From: CAVYXK01 sp963708245
GTDB lineage: Bacteria; Pseudomonadota; Alphaproteobacteria; Acetobacterales; Acetobacteraceae
Direction: 5' to 3'
DNA length: 64,000 nt
NCBI GenBank assembly: GCA_963708245.1
Contig: OY970201.1
Span: 744,001 to 808,000, forward strand
The translations under genes and the position numbers were made by a program. Position 1 is the stretch's first letter. Each line of letters starts with the position of its first letter. Of the stretch, positions 28,489-37,263 are shown piece by piece. The notes under the pieces were generated by a model, which did no database searches, was not told the origin of the DNA, and saw nothing but the letters and a program-made list of their open reading frames with translations.

Positions 28489-28756
28489 GGGCCTGTCCGG
28501 AGAGCCGCCGGCGGCGGCATGGGGTGGTGGGTGCGCGAGGGGAAGCCCGGCGCTCTCAGCGAGCCGCCGGGGGGATAATTCGTATGCGCCTGCCGCCCGT
28601 GTCCATGCTTTTGACTATGGGGAGCACCGGGCGTCCTGGTCAAGCCAGATAAAAACGCGGCTGTCTGGCCTTGCGCCAAGCGTCCAACGAGGAGTCACCG
28701 CGAGATGTGCCCGGCACGACTTTTAGAGAACGCTCACACACGATGGAGGTTACGTA

Positions 28757-29899
28757 ATGAGGCAAAATCGTCCCGCTACACTGGCCGCCCAAGCGCTGGG
28801 CTGGACGGACGAAACGACCAAAGCGGTTGTGCCACCTGTGCATGTGGCGACGACGTATATCCGCGATCCGGATAACCAGTATCGCAGCGGATACTCCTAT
28901 GGGCGCGACACCAATCCAGGATTCAGACTTCCGGAAGCTCTTCTGACGGCGCTCGAAGGCGGGACAGCGTGCCTCACCTTCTCGTCAGGCATGGCTGCGG
29001 CAATGGCGGTGTTCCTGGCCCTGAGACCAGGCGACCACGTCATTGCGCCGCGGGTCATGTATTGGGGACTGCGAAACTGGCTCCAGAGTTTCGCTCGCGA
29101 GTGGGGTCTGGCCATCGAGTTCGTGGACGCCTCAGCCGACAACGCGATCGCGGAAGCGGTCCGACCCGGTCAGACGAAGCTGATTTGGATTGAAACCCCG
29201 GCAAACCCGACCTGGTGCATAACCGATATCGCCGCCGCCGCTGAAATCGCACATCGCGCCGGCGCACGCCTGGCGATCGACAGCACGGCTGCGACGCCGA
29301 TACTGACCCGACCGATCGAACTCGGTGCGGACCTCGTCATGCACTCGGCGACGAAGTACCTCAATGGTCACAGCGACGTACTCGCGGGCGCCCTGGTGAC
29401 GGCGGCACAGGACGAAGTCTGGGAGCGTATCAGTGCAAACAGGATCAACCTTGGCGCGATCCTCGGCTCGTTCGAAGCGTGGCTGCTGCTGCGCGGCATG
29501 CGTACGCTTCCGCTGCGGGTCGAATGCTGCTGTCGTTCCGCTCAGAAGATCGCGGAGCATTTTGCGGATCACCCCCGCGTGGTCGCTGTGCTGTATCCAG
29601 GACTCCCCAGCCATCCCGGACACGCGGTAGCGGCTCGGCAAATGCACGGGGGGTTTGGAGGAATGCTCAGCATCCGGGTTCGTGGGGGTGGAGACGGGGC
29701 AATCGCCGCCGCGGCGGGGGTCCAGCTTTGGAAACGCGCCACGTCGCTCGGAGGGGTCGAGAGCCTGATCGAACATCGAGCGTCGATCGAAGGTCCCGGC
29801 AGTCCGGCAGCGCCGGACTTACTGCGCCTTTCCGTCGGGATCGAGGATGTTGGGGATTTGATAGACGATCTCGAGCAGGCGCTCGCCAGCGGCAACTGA
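28757..29899 (+). CDS. Cys/Met-metabolism PLP-dependent lyase (cystathionine beta-lyase-like)
   Basis: 380 residues with GGAGG before the ATG. Fold-type I PLP enzyme: TTYIRDPDNQY, YGRDTNPGF, TFSSGMAAAMAVF (phosphate-binding turn), an IETPANPTW block and the lysine in HSATKYLNGHSDV, followed by SLGGVESLIEHRAS. These are hallmarks of cystathionine gamma-synthase/beta-lyase relatives. It may cleave cystathionine or another sulfur amino acid. The gene stands alone, divergent from ileS. The exact reaction cannot be read from sequence. Confidence 0.87.
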   Translation: MRQNRPATLAAQALGWTDETTKAVVPPVHVATTYIRDPDNQYRSGYSYGRDTNPGFRLPEALLTALEGGTACLTFSSGMAAAMAVFLALRPGDHVIAPRVMYWGLRNWLQSFAREWGLAIEFVDASADNAIAEAVRPGQTKLIWIETPANPTWCITDIAAAAEIAHRAGARLAIDSTAATPILTRPIELGADLVMHSATKYLNGHSDVLAGALVTAAQDEVWERISANRINLGAILGSFEAWLLLRGMRTLPLRVECCCRSAQKIAEHFADHPRVVAVLYPGLPSHPGHAVAARQMHGGFGGMLSIRVRGGGDGAIAAAAGVQLWKRATSLGGVESLIEHRASIEGPGSPAAPDLLRLSVGIEDVGDLIDDLEQALASGN

Positions 29900-30086
29900 C
29901 ACCAAACTCAATGCGATCGTGCCGTCGTCTCTTGCTGCAAGGCGCGGCCGTGAGACCGATTCGGCTTGTCATCGTTGACCGCGACCGGCCGCCGACGTAA
30001 AGAATCACCGCCGCCCCACCGAACGACGGGCGGCGTTGGGTACGTGCCCATAGGAATGATTTCATACGTCAGGGAGACAACAACTC

Positions 30087-31370
30087 ATGTCAACGTCCGT
30101 GGGGACCATCGGCCCCGTCGCGTGGTGGAAAGAGCCAACCAAGGAGCAATGGCTCGCCTGGGTCGCCGCCTGGCTCGGCTGGACCCTCGATGCCTTCGAT
30201 TTCACCATCTTCTTGCTGCTGATGGTGCCGATCTCGCAGTATTTCCACGTGCCGCTGGTTGCCGTGACCGCGGTATTCACCGTCACGCTCTGGTTGCGCC
30301 TGGTGGGCGCGACAGCATCCGGCTGGCTGGCCGACCGGATCGGGCGGAAGAAGCCGCTGATGATCTCCATACTCTGGTATTCGATCTGCAATTTCCTCGC
30401 CGGCCTGTCACCCACATTCCTGCTGCTGTTCGTCTTCCGCGCTCTGCTCGGCATCGGCATGGGAGCGGAATGGCCGGCGGGGGCGGCCCTGGCGATGGAA
30501 TCGTGGCCTGCCCGCTCGCGCGGTTTCATGAGCGGTGTCCTGCAAGGCTCCTGGAGCCTGGGTTTCCTGGCCTCCAGCCTTGCCTACGGCCTGCTCTACA
30601 ATTCGATCGGCTGGCGCGGCCTGCTGATGATCGGCGTGCTGCCGGCATTGGCCGTGGTCTGGATCCGCGCTTACGTCAAAGAACCGGAGGTGTGGGCCGA
30701 GAACCGGCAGAAGCAGCGCTCGCAGCAAAAGGAATGCCGCGCGCCGCTGTTCGAGATTTTCCGGCTTCGCGCGCTCGGCAACACCATCACCGCCTGCCTG
30801 TGGATGGCGAGCGGTTTCATCGTGTACTACTCCGTGTACGGCATGTTCGCCACGCACCTGCAGAAGGACATGCATTTCAGCCCGGGGCTGGTGGCGACGC
30901 CACTCGCGCTCGCCAACCTGGTCGGTTTCCTCGCCAGTTGCTTCTGGGGCTGGGTGGCCGACAAATATGGCCGGCGCTGGGCGATGATCATCCCGGCGGT
31001 GATCGGCATCTTCATCACGCCGATCTATCTCTATTCGACGAGCTACGCCGCGATCGCCATTGCCTTCATCGTGCAGGGCGCGTTCCTGGGCGCAATCTAC
31101 GGGCAGAACCCGAGCTACCTTGCTGAGCGCTTCCCCACCGAGGTGCGCGCCACGGCATCTGGGTTCTGTTATCACCAGGGGGCGGTCTGGGCCGGGTTTA
31201 CCGCCCCGGTGCTTGCTTTGTGGGCGGCGGGCCAGCCGCTCGGCTTCGTGGTCCCGATGCTGATCACGACGATCGGGGCAGCCCTGGTGTTCGTCTTCGC
31301 GCTGCTCATCGGCCCAGAGACCAAGGGCAAGATCCTGGTCTCCGACCTTACTCTCGTCCCCGAGCTGTAA
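30087..31370 (+). CDS. MFS transporter, sialate/aromatic-acid:H+ symporter type
   Basis: 427 residues with about twelve hydrophobic segments; GGGAG precedes the ATG. The MFS loop motif GWLADRIGRKKPLM follows helix 2, and a second one, WGWVADKYGRRWAM, follows helix 8. FDFTIFLLLMVPIS after the first helix and GAEWPAGAALAMESWP resemble the sialic-acid/MhpT-like group of organic-acid symporters. It would import an organic acid across the inner membrane. No catabolic partner is adjacent on the same strand, so the substrate is unknown. Confidence 0.87.
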   Translation: MSTSVGTIGPVAWWKEPTKEQWLAWVAAWLGWTLDAFDFTIFLLLMVPISQYFHVPLVAVTAVFTVTLWLRLVGATASGWLADRIGRKKPLMISILWYSICNFLAGLSPTFLLLFVFRALLGIGMGAEWPAGAALAMESWPARSRGFMSGVLQGSWSLGFLASSLAYGLLYNSIGWRGLLMIGVLPALAVVWIRAYVKEPEVWAENRQKQRSQQKECRAPLFEIFRLRALGNTITACLWMASGFIVYYSVYGMFATHLQKDMHFSPGLVATPLALANLVGFLASCFWGWVADKYGRRWAMIIPAVIGIFITPIYLYSTSYAAIAIAFIVQGAFLGAIYGQNPSYLAERFPTEVRATASGFCYHQGAVWAGFTAPVLALWAAGQPLGFVVPMLITTIGAALVFVFALLIGPETKGKILVSDLTLVPEL

Positions 31371-31444
31371 GCGCCGGCATGACTTGACGACAGCGGTGCG
31401 GCGGGCCCTATGGCCGCCGCACCGCTGTCGGACGCCGATTTGAA

Positions 31445-32158
31445 ATGCTCGAGCTTGCCCCCGCCCCGGCGGCGTTGCCGCCCGGCCGCCGGATCTATGC
31501 GATCGGTGATATCCATGGCTGCGACGCGAGGCTGGCGACGCTGCACGCGATCATCGCCGAGGACCTCGCGCGCCGGCCCGTGGCTTCGCCGCTCTTGCTG
31601 CATATTGGCGACTACGTCGATCGTGGCCCGGACAGTGCCGGCGTCATCGCGCGGCTGCTGCGCGGTAGCCCGGTCGATCATGCGCCGGTGATCAATCTCA
31701 AGGGAAACCACGAGCAGACCATGCTCGATGCCTTGGCCGGCGACCGCGCCGCGGGTACCGACTGGCTGTTTCAGGGCGGCCGCCCAGCCTTGGAGAGCTA
31801 CGGCGCGGATCCGGACGGCCCACGCGAGCGATGGACCGATGCCATACCAGCCGAACATCTCGGCTTCCTGCGCGACCTCACGATAAGCCATCAGGAGGGC
31901 GGCTATCTGTTCGTGCATGCAGGCATCCGCCCCGGCATCTCGCTGGACGCGCAAGCACCAGAGGACCTGCTGCGCATCCGCCAGCCCTTCCTCTACACCG
32001 ACCAGTCCTTCGGCACGGTCGTGGTGCACGGACATACGCCGGTGAAGGCACCCGTGGTGCGCGCCAACCGCATCGACATCGATACCGGCGCGGTGTTCGG
32101 TGGCCCGCTCACCTGCGCGGTGCTGGAGGGCGCCACCATCGGGTTCCTGACTGCATAG
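31445..32158 (+). CDS. Calcineurin-like metallophosphoesterase (PP1/PrpA-type protein phosphatase)
   Basis: 237 residues. The phosphoesterase signature runs in order: AIGDIHGCDARL, HIGDYVDRGPDSAGV, NLKGNHEQTML, then LFVHAGIRPG and VVHGHTP, supplying the two-metal ligands. This is the bacterial serine/threonine phosphatase (Pph/Prp) pattern. No strong ribosome site is seen before the ATG. It is 74 bases after the MFS gene and could be read through from it. Targets unknown; diadenosine-tetraphosphatase activity is an alternative in this superfamily. Confidence 0.88.
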   Translation: MLELAPAPAALPPGRRIYAIGDIHGCDARLATLHAIIAEDLARRPVASPLLLHIGDYVDRGPDSAGVIARLLRGSPVDHAPVINLKGNHEQTMLDALAGDRAAGTDWLFQGGRPALESYGADPDGPRERWTDAIPAEHLGFLRDLTISHQEGGYLFVHAGIRPGISLDAQAPEDLLRIRQPFLYTDQSFGTVVVHGHTPVKAPVVRANRIDIDTGAVFGGPLTCAVLEGATIGFLTA

Positions 32159-32310
32159 CGCATCACCCTCAACGGACGTTCCACGGTAGGGCAGTTTACT
32201 TATCCTGCCCCGAAAGTGGGTTAGACCCGCTTCGCGGCGATAATCTGTATGATGCGCCGTCGACGAATGTGATATAGTTTTGGTATCTCGTATTACCGGG
32301 GTGGCCGGAT

Positions 32311-33804
32311 ATGCCGTCCGACAATCTTAACGCGAACACAAGAGGAGCTGCCGAGAACTCGCTCGGTCGCCCGAATTTTGTGGCGCGTACTGGGCAGGAT
32401 TCGCCTGAACGCCAGGAGATGCTGGCGCGCATTCTCGCGAAAATCGACGAAGAGAAGCTCGAGGTCGTTCGCGTTGCCTTCGTCGACACGCATGGGATCG
32501 TCCGAATGCGACCGGTCGAGGCGCGCCTGCTTTCTCAGGCAGCACGGAACGGAGTACCGTTTACCACGGCGCTGTTCGCCATGGATTCTGCCAACAATAT
32601 TTTCCAGAATGTCTTTTCCCGGGATGGTGGCTTCGGCCGCGATACCATGGGCGGCGCCGGAGACATGTTTGCGGTGCCGGACCTGGGCACCTTTCGAGTC
32701 CTGCCTTGGGCGCACAAATGCGGCTGGGTCATAAGCGACCTCTATCTGTCATCCGGGGAGCGCTGCCCCTTGGATCCCCGTTCGATCATGCAAACCGCCT
32801 GCAACCAACTGGCGGAGCAGGGATTGACCTATGTTGGAGGAGTGGAGATTGAATGCCACATCCTGAAGATCACTGACGCACACGTTGACCTTTCGGATTG
32901 TACTCAGCCCCCAACGCCGCCAGGTGTCGAGGCCCTGCGCCACGGTTACCAATACATGTCCGAGAATGTCCTGGACGAATTGGAGCCGATCATCACACCC
33001 ATCCGTCATGCGTTGATCGGTGTCGGCCTGCCACTTCGGACTCTTGAGGCGGAGTGGGGACCAGCCCAGATCGAGATATCGCTCGATCCGATGGAGAACG
33101 TAGCCGCCGCCGACGCCGTGATCTTGCTGCGGGGTGCCGTCAAGCAGGTTTGCCGTCGCATGGGCTTGCTGGCATCTTTCATGACAAAGCCTGCGCTTCC
33201 GAACGTGTTTTCGAGCGGCTGGCATCTTCATCAGTCGCTGTTCCATACGACGAGCGGCAAGAATGCCTTCGCCGAGGCTGGCGCCCTGATGTCGAGGACC
33301 GGGCTGCACTTCGTGGGTGGACTGCTCGAGCATGCACGTGCAAGCGCTGCTTTCTCAAATCCCACCATCAATGGCTACAAGCGGCTGAACGCCAATCCCC
33401 TGGCGCCGAAGCGGGTCGTGTGGTCGTACGACAACAAGGGCGCCATGTGTCGGCTGGTCGGCGGCATGGGCGATGCGGCAACCCATATCGAGAATCGATC
33501 CGGCGAGCCCGCAGCCAATCCGTACCTATACATGGGCTCGCAGATCGTCGCCGGGCTGGACGGCATGGTAAACAAGCTCGACCCTGGCAGCCCCCTCGCG
33601 GATCCTTATGCACAAGTGGAGAAACCGCTGATGCCGAGCAGCCTGGGTGAGGCGGTGGATGCGCTTTCCACATCGACAATGTTCCGGGAGGCACTGGGGA
33701 ACGAGTTCATCGATCACTACGTGTCCGTCCGTCGTCAGGAAATTGGACGCTTTCAGTCGTACGTTACCGACTGGGAGCATCAGGAGTACTTTGAAACTTT
33801 CTAG
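32311..33804 (+). CDS. Glutamine synthetase family protein (gamma-glutamyl amine ligase-like)
   Basis: 497 residues. The GS catalytic core is recognisable: GGVEIECHI (metal Glu), EWGPAQIEISLDP, SSGWHLHQSLF (HxH), NPTINGYKRLN, and ENRSGEPAANPYLYMGSQI with the substrate-contact Arg. The first 35 residues are extra and probably disordered. The sequence departs from canonical GlnA (no LDPFFADPT-type start), so a gamma-glutamyl-amine or related ligase is more likely than ammonia assimilation. It is transcribed alone. A hairpin GGGCAG/CTGCCC (32189-32210) precedes it. Confidence 0.87.
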   Translation: MPSDNLNANTRGAAENSLGRPNFVARTGQDSPERQEMLARILAKIDEEKLEVVRVAFVDTHGIVRMRPVEARLLSQAARNGVPFTTALFAMDSANNIFQNVFSRDGGFGRDTMGGAGDMFAVPDLGTFRVLPWAHKCGWVISDLYLSSGERCPLDPRSIMQTACNQLAEQGLTYVGGVEIECHILKITDAHVDLSDCTQPPTPPGVEALRHGYQYMSENVLDELEPIITPIRHALIGVGLPLRTLEAEWGPAQIEISLDPMENVAAADAVILLRGAVKQVCRRMGLLASFMTKPALPNVFSSGWHLHQSLFHTTSGKNAFAEAGALMSRTGLHFVGGLLEHARASAAFSNPTINGYKRLNANPLAPKRVVWSYDNKGAMCRLVGGMGDAATHIENRSGEPAANPYLYMGSQIVAGLDGMVNKLDPGSPLADPYAQVEKPLMPSSLGEAVDALSTSTMFREALGNEFIDHYVSVRRQEIGRFQSYVTDWEHQEYFETF

Positions 33805-33836
33805 GCTCAGGACCGCTAAAGTCCTCCCGCAATACT

Positions 33837-35204
33837 CTACGTGGCGATGGTTGGCCGGATGTTGTGGTTGATCCGGAACAGGTTGCTCGGATCATACTTG
33901 TTCTTAAGCGCAACGAGGTGGTCGTAATTCGCGCCATACGCCGCACGCGAGCGAGGATCGGCCTCCTCCTCAAGGTAGTTGACATAGGCGCCGGCCACCA
34001 TGAAGGGACGCATCGCATCCCAACACTCGCGCGTCCACTTGATGTTCCGGTCGGCCTCAGACGCTTCCGCCCAGCTCGACAGCACTAGGAAATTGAACGG
34101 ATGCTGGCGATGGGCGAATGCCGTTTCGGTGGGGCCGATCCGCGAGACTGCGCCACGGACGCTCTCGAGCCATGGGCCGGTCGTGTACGGCGACGGTGCC
34201 GTCTGCGCATATTGGTGGAAGATCTCGATCGCCTCATCCGGCAGGGCATGCAGGAAATTGGCTTTCCAATAGGCCTGACGCCCAGGCGGGAACCAGGGAT
34301 CAAACATGCTTTGCATCTGCAGGTAGCTGATCGGTCCGAAGAGGTCGGCGATCGGCTTGCCGAAATTGCGCAACGGTGCAAGCACTTGCTCCCCTTGATC
34401 CAACGGACCGCTGTAACAACCGGCGATCGCGATCACCGGAACGCCGTCCAGCGTGCAGATCCGTCCCGCCTGCGTGCTCAGTTCATCTGGGCCAGAGGCA
34501 GCAAAGTCCCGATAAAAACGCAGAACCTCGCGCGTCTGGTCGATCGGATAAAGCACACCACCACCAAATACCTGGCCAAGCTCATGGAGCTGGTACTCGA
34601 AGGACGTGACGATACCGAAATTCCCGCCACCGCCGCGCATACCCCAGAATAAATCCCCATTCCGATCGCGGCTGGCAGTGAGCAGGCGTCCGTCGGCAGT
34701 CACGACATCCATAGTGATCACGTTATCGCACGCCAAGCCGTGTTTGCCGATCAGCCAACCCATGCCGCCGCCGAGGGTCAATCCGGCAATACCAGTCGTG
34801 CTGATCACGCCCATCGTAGTCGCGAGGCCGAAGGCCTGCGTCTCGCGGTCGAACTCGCCAATCGTGAGGCCAGGTTCGGCTCGAACGGTGCGCGTGGCGG
34901 GATCGACGCGAATACCCTTCATGGCCGAGAGATCGATCATGAGCCCGTCGTCACAGATCGCCTTGCCGGCAATGCTGTGACCGCCGCCGCGCACCGAGAC
35001 CGAAAGCTCATGCTCGCGCGCAAAGCCGACGCAGGCGATCACGTCGGCTGCGCCGGCGCATCGAGCGATGAGCGCGGGGTGGCGATCGATGATCCGGTTG
35101 AAGACGACACGCGCTGCGTCGTAGCCCGGCTCACCAGGGGCAAATGACACGCCTCGCAGCGATGCTCTAAAGGTTTTGGTCACAGCTTCCGAAACCACCG
35201 TCAT
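33837..35204 (-). CDS. FAD-linked oxidoreductase, berberine-bridge-enzyme-like
   Basis: 455 residues. FAD_binding_4 domain: SVRGGGHSIAGKAICDDGLM with H76 as the candidate covalent FAD attachment, GIAGLTLGGGMGWLIGKHGL, and MRGGGGNFGIVTSFEY. The C-terminus carries the BBE block NYDHLVALKNKYDPSNLFRI. Members oxidise sugars, alkaloids or secondary-metabolite alcohols. A GGGG stretch is very close to the ATG, so the start may be a few codons later. It converges with the glutamine-synthetase-like gene, leaving 32 bases that include a small AGGAC/GTCCT hairpin. Confidence 0.88.
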   Translation of the reverse strand: MTVVSEAVTKTFRASLRGVSFAPGEPGYDAARVVFNRIIDRHPALIARCAGAADVIACVGFAREHELSVSVRGGGHSIAGKAICDDGLMIDLSAMKGIRVDPATRTVRAEPGLTIGEFDRETQAFGLATTMGVISTTGIAGLTLGGGMGWLIGKHGLACDNVITMDVVTADGRLLTASRDRNGDLFWGMRGGGGNFGIVTSFEYQLHELGQVFGGGVLYPIDQTREVLRFYRDFAASGPDELSTQAGRICTLDGVPVIAIAGCYSGPLDQGEQVLAPLRNFGKPIADLFGPISYLQMQSMFDPWFPPGRQAYWKANFLHALPDEAIEIFHQYAQTAPSPYTTGPWLESVRGAVSRIGPTETAFAHRQHPFNFLVLSSWAEASEADRNIKWTRECWDAMRPFMVAGAYVNYLEEEADPRSRAAYGANYDHLVALKNKYDPSNLFRINHNIRPTIAT

Positions 35205-35302
35205 TCCCCTTGTGACTTATACCATCTAGTCCTTGTTTCGGCACGACATGCCGTAGCTCCCGTTCTCCCATCGAGACCGGGCGGCCTTCACGCAAGCTTT
35301 GA

Positions 35303-35683
35303 CTATTCTGTAGCAGCGTTCCAGATGTCGCGGTGAAGCAACCACTTGCCGCCGAGCCGCTTCCACACGACGACATATTTTATCTTTGCCGTTTCGCTCT
35401 TTCCGCCCAGGGGCGCCAAGGTCATTCCAACGTGGCCAACTTCGCTTGCCACGTCGCCCACGATGTCGAGTTCGTCCGTAGTGATCCGGCAGCTCTTCAT
35501 GCCATGATCCCTGATCGCGGAGGCCCAGAGCTGTTTGACAGCCTCACGGCCCCTGACAATCGGACCGTCTGGGGGAAGAGCCATGACATCGGGCGCCAGC
35601 AAGGCTCCGATCGCTTCCACGTCTCCTCTCTCCACGGCGTTCTCGAACGCACTGTTGTTAGCGGCGATCTCGGCTGCACTCAT
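35303..35683 (-). CDS. NTF2-like/DUF4440 (SgcJ/EcaC-type) small protein
   Basis: 126 residues from the ATG at 35683 (GGGAG upstream). The pattern ENAVERGDVEAIGALLAPDV, then PIVRGREAVKQLW and KYVVVWKRLGGKWLLHRDIW is the SnoaL/DUF4440 cone fold. Such proteins are polyketide cyclases, isomerases or ligand binders. It is transcribed away from the split regulator gene. Function unknown beyond the fold. Confidence 0.82.
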   Translation of the reverse strand: MSAAEIAANNSAFENAVERGDVEAIGALLAPDVMALPPDGPIVRGREAVKQLWASAIRDHGMKSCRITTDELDIVGDVASEVGHVGMTLAPLGGKSETAKIKYVVVWKRLGGKWLLHRDIWNAATE

Positions 35684-35810
35684 TGTTCGGCTCCCATCTC
35701 TGCCGGGCCATAATCCCCCCGCGGTGTAGCTGTCTGACCACAAGCGGGTAACGGGCTGGTAACAAGGTCCTGAACGGCGTTACGGTCGCCACGCGCGGGC
35801 TGGTTCCCAG

Positions 35811-37263
35811 GTGGCTTTTGTGCGCGACCGGATATTGATTGTTGGTCGGGACGTGGGGCTGCGCGCGCAACTCGCGCGACTGCTGAAGGCCGGTGGTTAC
35901 CGCGTCGAGATCGCCGAGAGCGCTTCGCACGCCTGCCGCATCGGTTTCGCCGGTACCGCGCTGGCGATTGTCGTCCTCGATGGGCGCGGCCCCGCGGAAA
36001 GAGGCTTGATACAGGAACTTCGGGCCGCTGTCGGCAGCGTCCTGCTCGTCGCGGCGCCCGGCAGCAAGCGCGAGCCCCACTCCGACCTGCTCGATGTAAC
36101 TGATGAGGCTGGATTGCTCGCCCGGGTGGCCGAGGCGCTAGCGCCTGCTCCCGATTCCAACACCGTGGAGCCGATGCTGCAGTTTGCCGGATACCGCTTG
36201 GATCTCGGCGGCCACAGCCTTCTGGACCCGATGGGGAAGGAAGTTCCCCTCACGCACGGCGAGTTCGGGTTGCTTCGGGTATTGGCGCAAAGAGCTGGAC
36301 GGGTGTTGTCCCGCGAACGGCTGCTGCAGCTTCTGGCCGGGCGCGAAGCCGAGGCTTACGACCGCAGCATTGACATGCAGATCGTCCGGCTACGCCGCAA
36401 GATTGAGCCGGACCCCAAGCACCCGACCCTGATCGTCACTGTGCCCAGCAGCGGTTACAAGTTCGCGACCAAAGTGAGCCAGGCGGCGGCCTTGGTGCCG
36501 GAAATCGAGACCGCTGCTGCTCCGCTGCAAGCCGCGCCGACTCTCCCCGAACGACGTTACGTCACCGCTCTCGCCGCAGAGCTACTCCCGGCAGAAGGGA
36601 GCAGCCTGCCGGGAGATCCGGAGGAGCTGCGCGCCCTCATCGATGCCTATCGCCGCTACGCTGCTGCCGTCGTCGTCCGGCATGGCGGGGTGATGGCGGA
36701 GAGCCGGCTGCGCGAGGTGCTCGCCTATTTCGGCTATCCGGTGGCACAGGAACATGCCGCCGAGCGCGCGCTGCATGCCGCCCTCGCCCTGGCCGAGCAA
36801 TTGGCCGAGGGGGAGATGATGCTTCCCGCCGGGCTGACCGTACGGATCGGCGTGGCAAGCGGCCTCGTCGTCGCCGACCCAGCCGGCGAAGTGCTCGGCG
36901 AGGCACCGGGGGAGGCCGCGCGGTTGCAGGACCTTGCCGAGGCGGGCCAAATCATCATCGGCGCGAGCACGCGGCGGTTGGCCAGCGATCTGTTCGTCTA
37001 TCGCGACCTCGGGCAGCTCGCTGTGAAGGGCATCGCCGGTCCGATACCGGCTTGGCAGGTGCTTGGCCCAAGCGCGCTCGGCAGCCGCTCCGAGGCGGTC
37101 TATGCCGCGGCGGTGACGCCGCTCGTCGACCGCGAGGAGGAATTGAACGCGCTGCTGCGGGCCTGGCAACAGGCGAATTCCGGCGAGGGCCGGCTGGTGC
37201 TGCTCTCCGGCGAGCCGGGGATCGGCAAGTCGCGCCTGCTCGCGGCCTTGGAAGAAGGGTTAG
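35811..37263 (+). pseudogene. Large transcriptional regulator, 5' fragment (interrupted by IS copy 2)
   Basis: Starts at a GTG (35811; a second in-frame GTG is at 35820). Domains in order: a degenerate receiver domain (RILIVGRDVGLRAQLARLLK, VVLDGRG) to about residue 115; an OmpR-type winged helix (VPLTHGEFGLLRVLAQRAGR, then SGYKFATKV) to about 225; and a class III cyclase-like domain (about 240-430) that keeps the fold but lacks the two metal aspartates (AAEL instead of a CDL-type site, LRE instead of GDG). The AAA ATPase begins with P-loop SGEPGIGKSRLLAALEEG and is cut by the IS at 37264. The fragment may still be translated into the IS. Confidence 0.9.
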
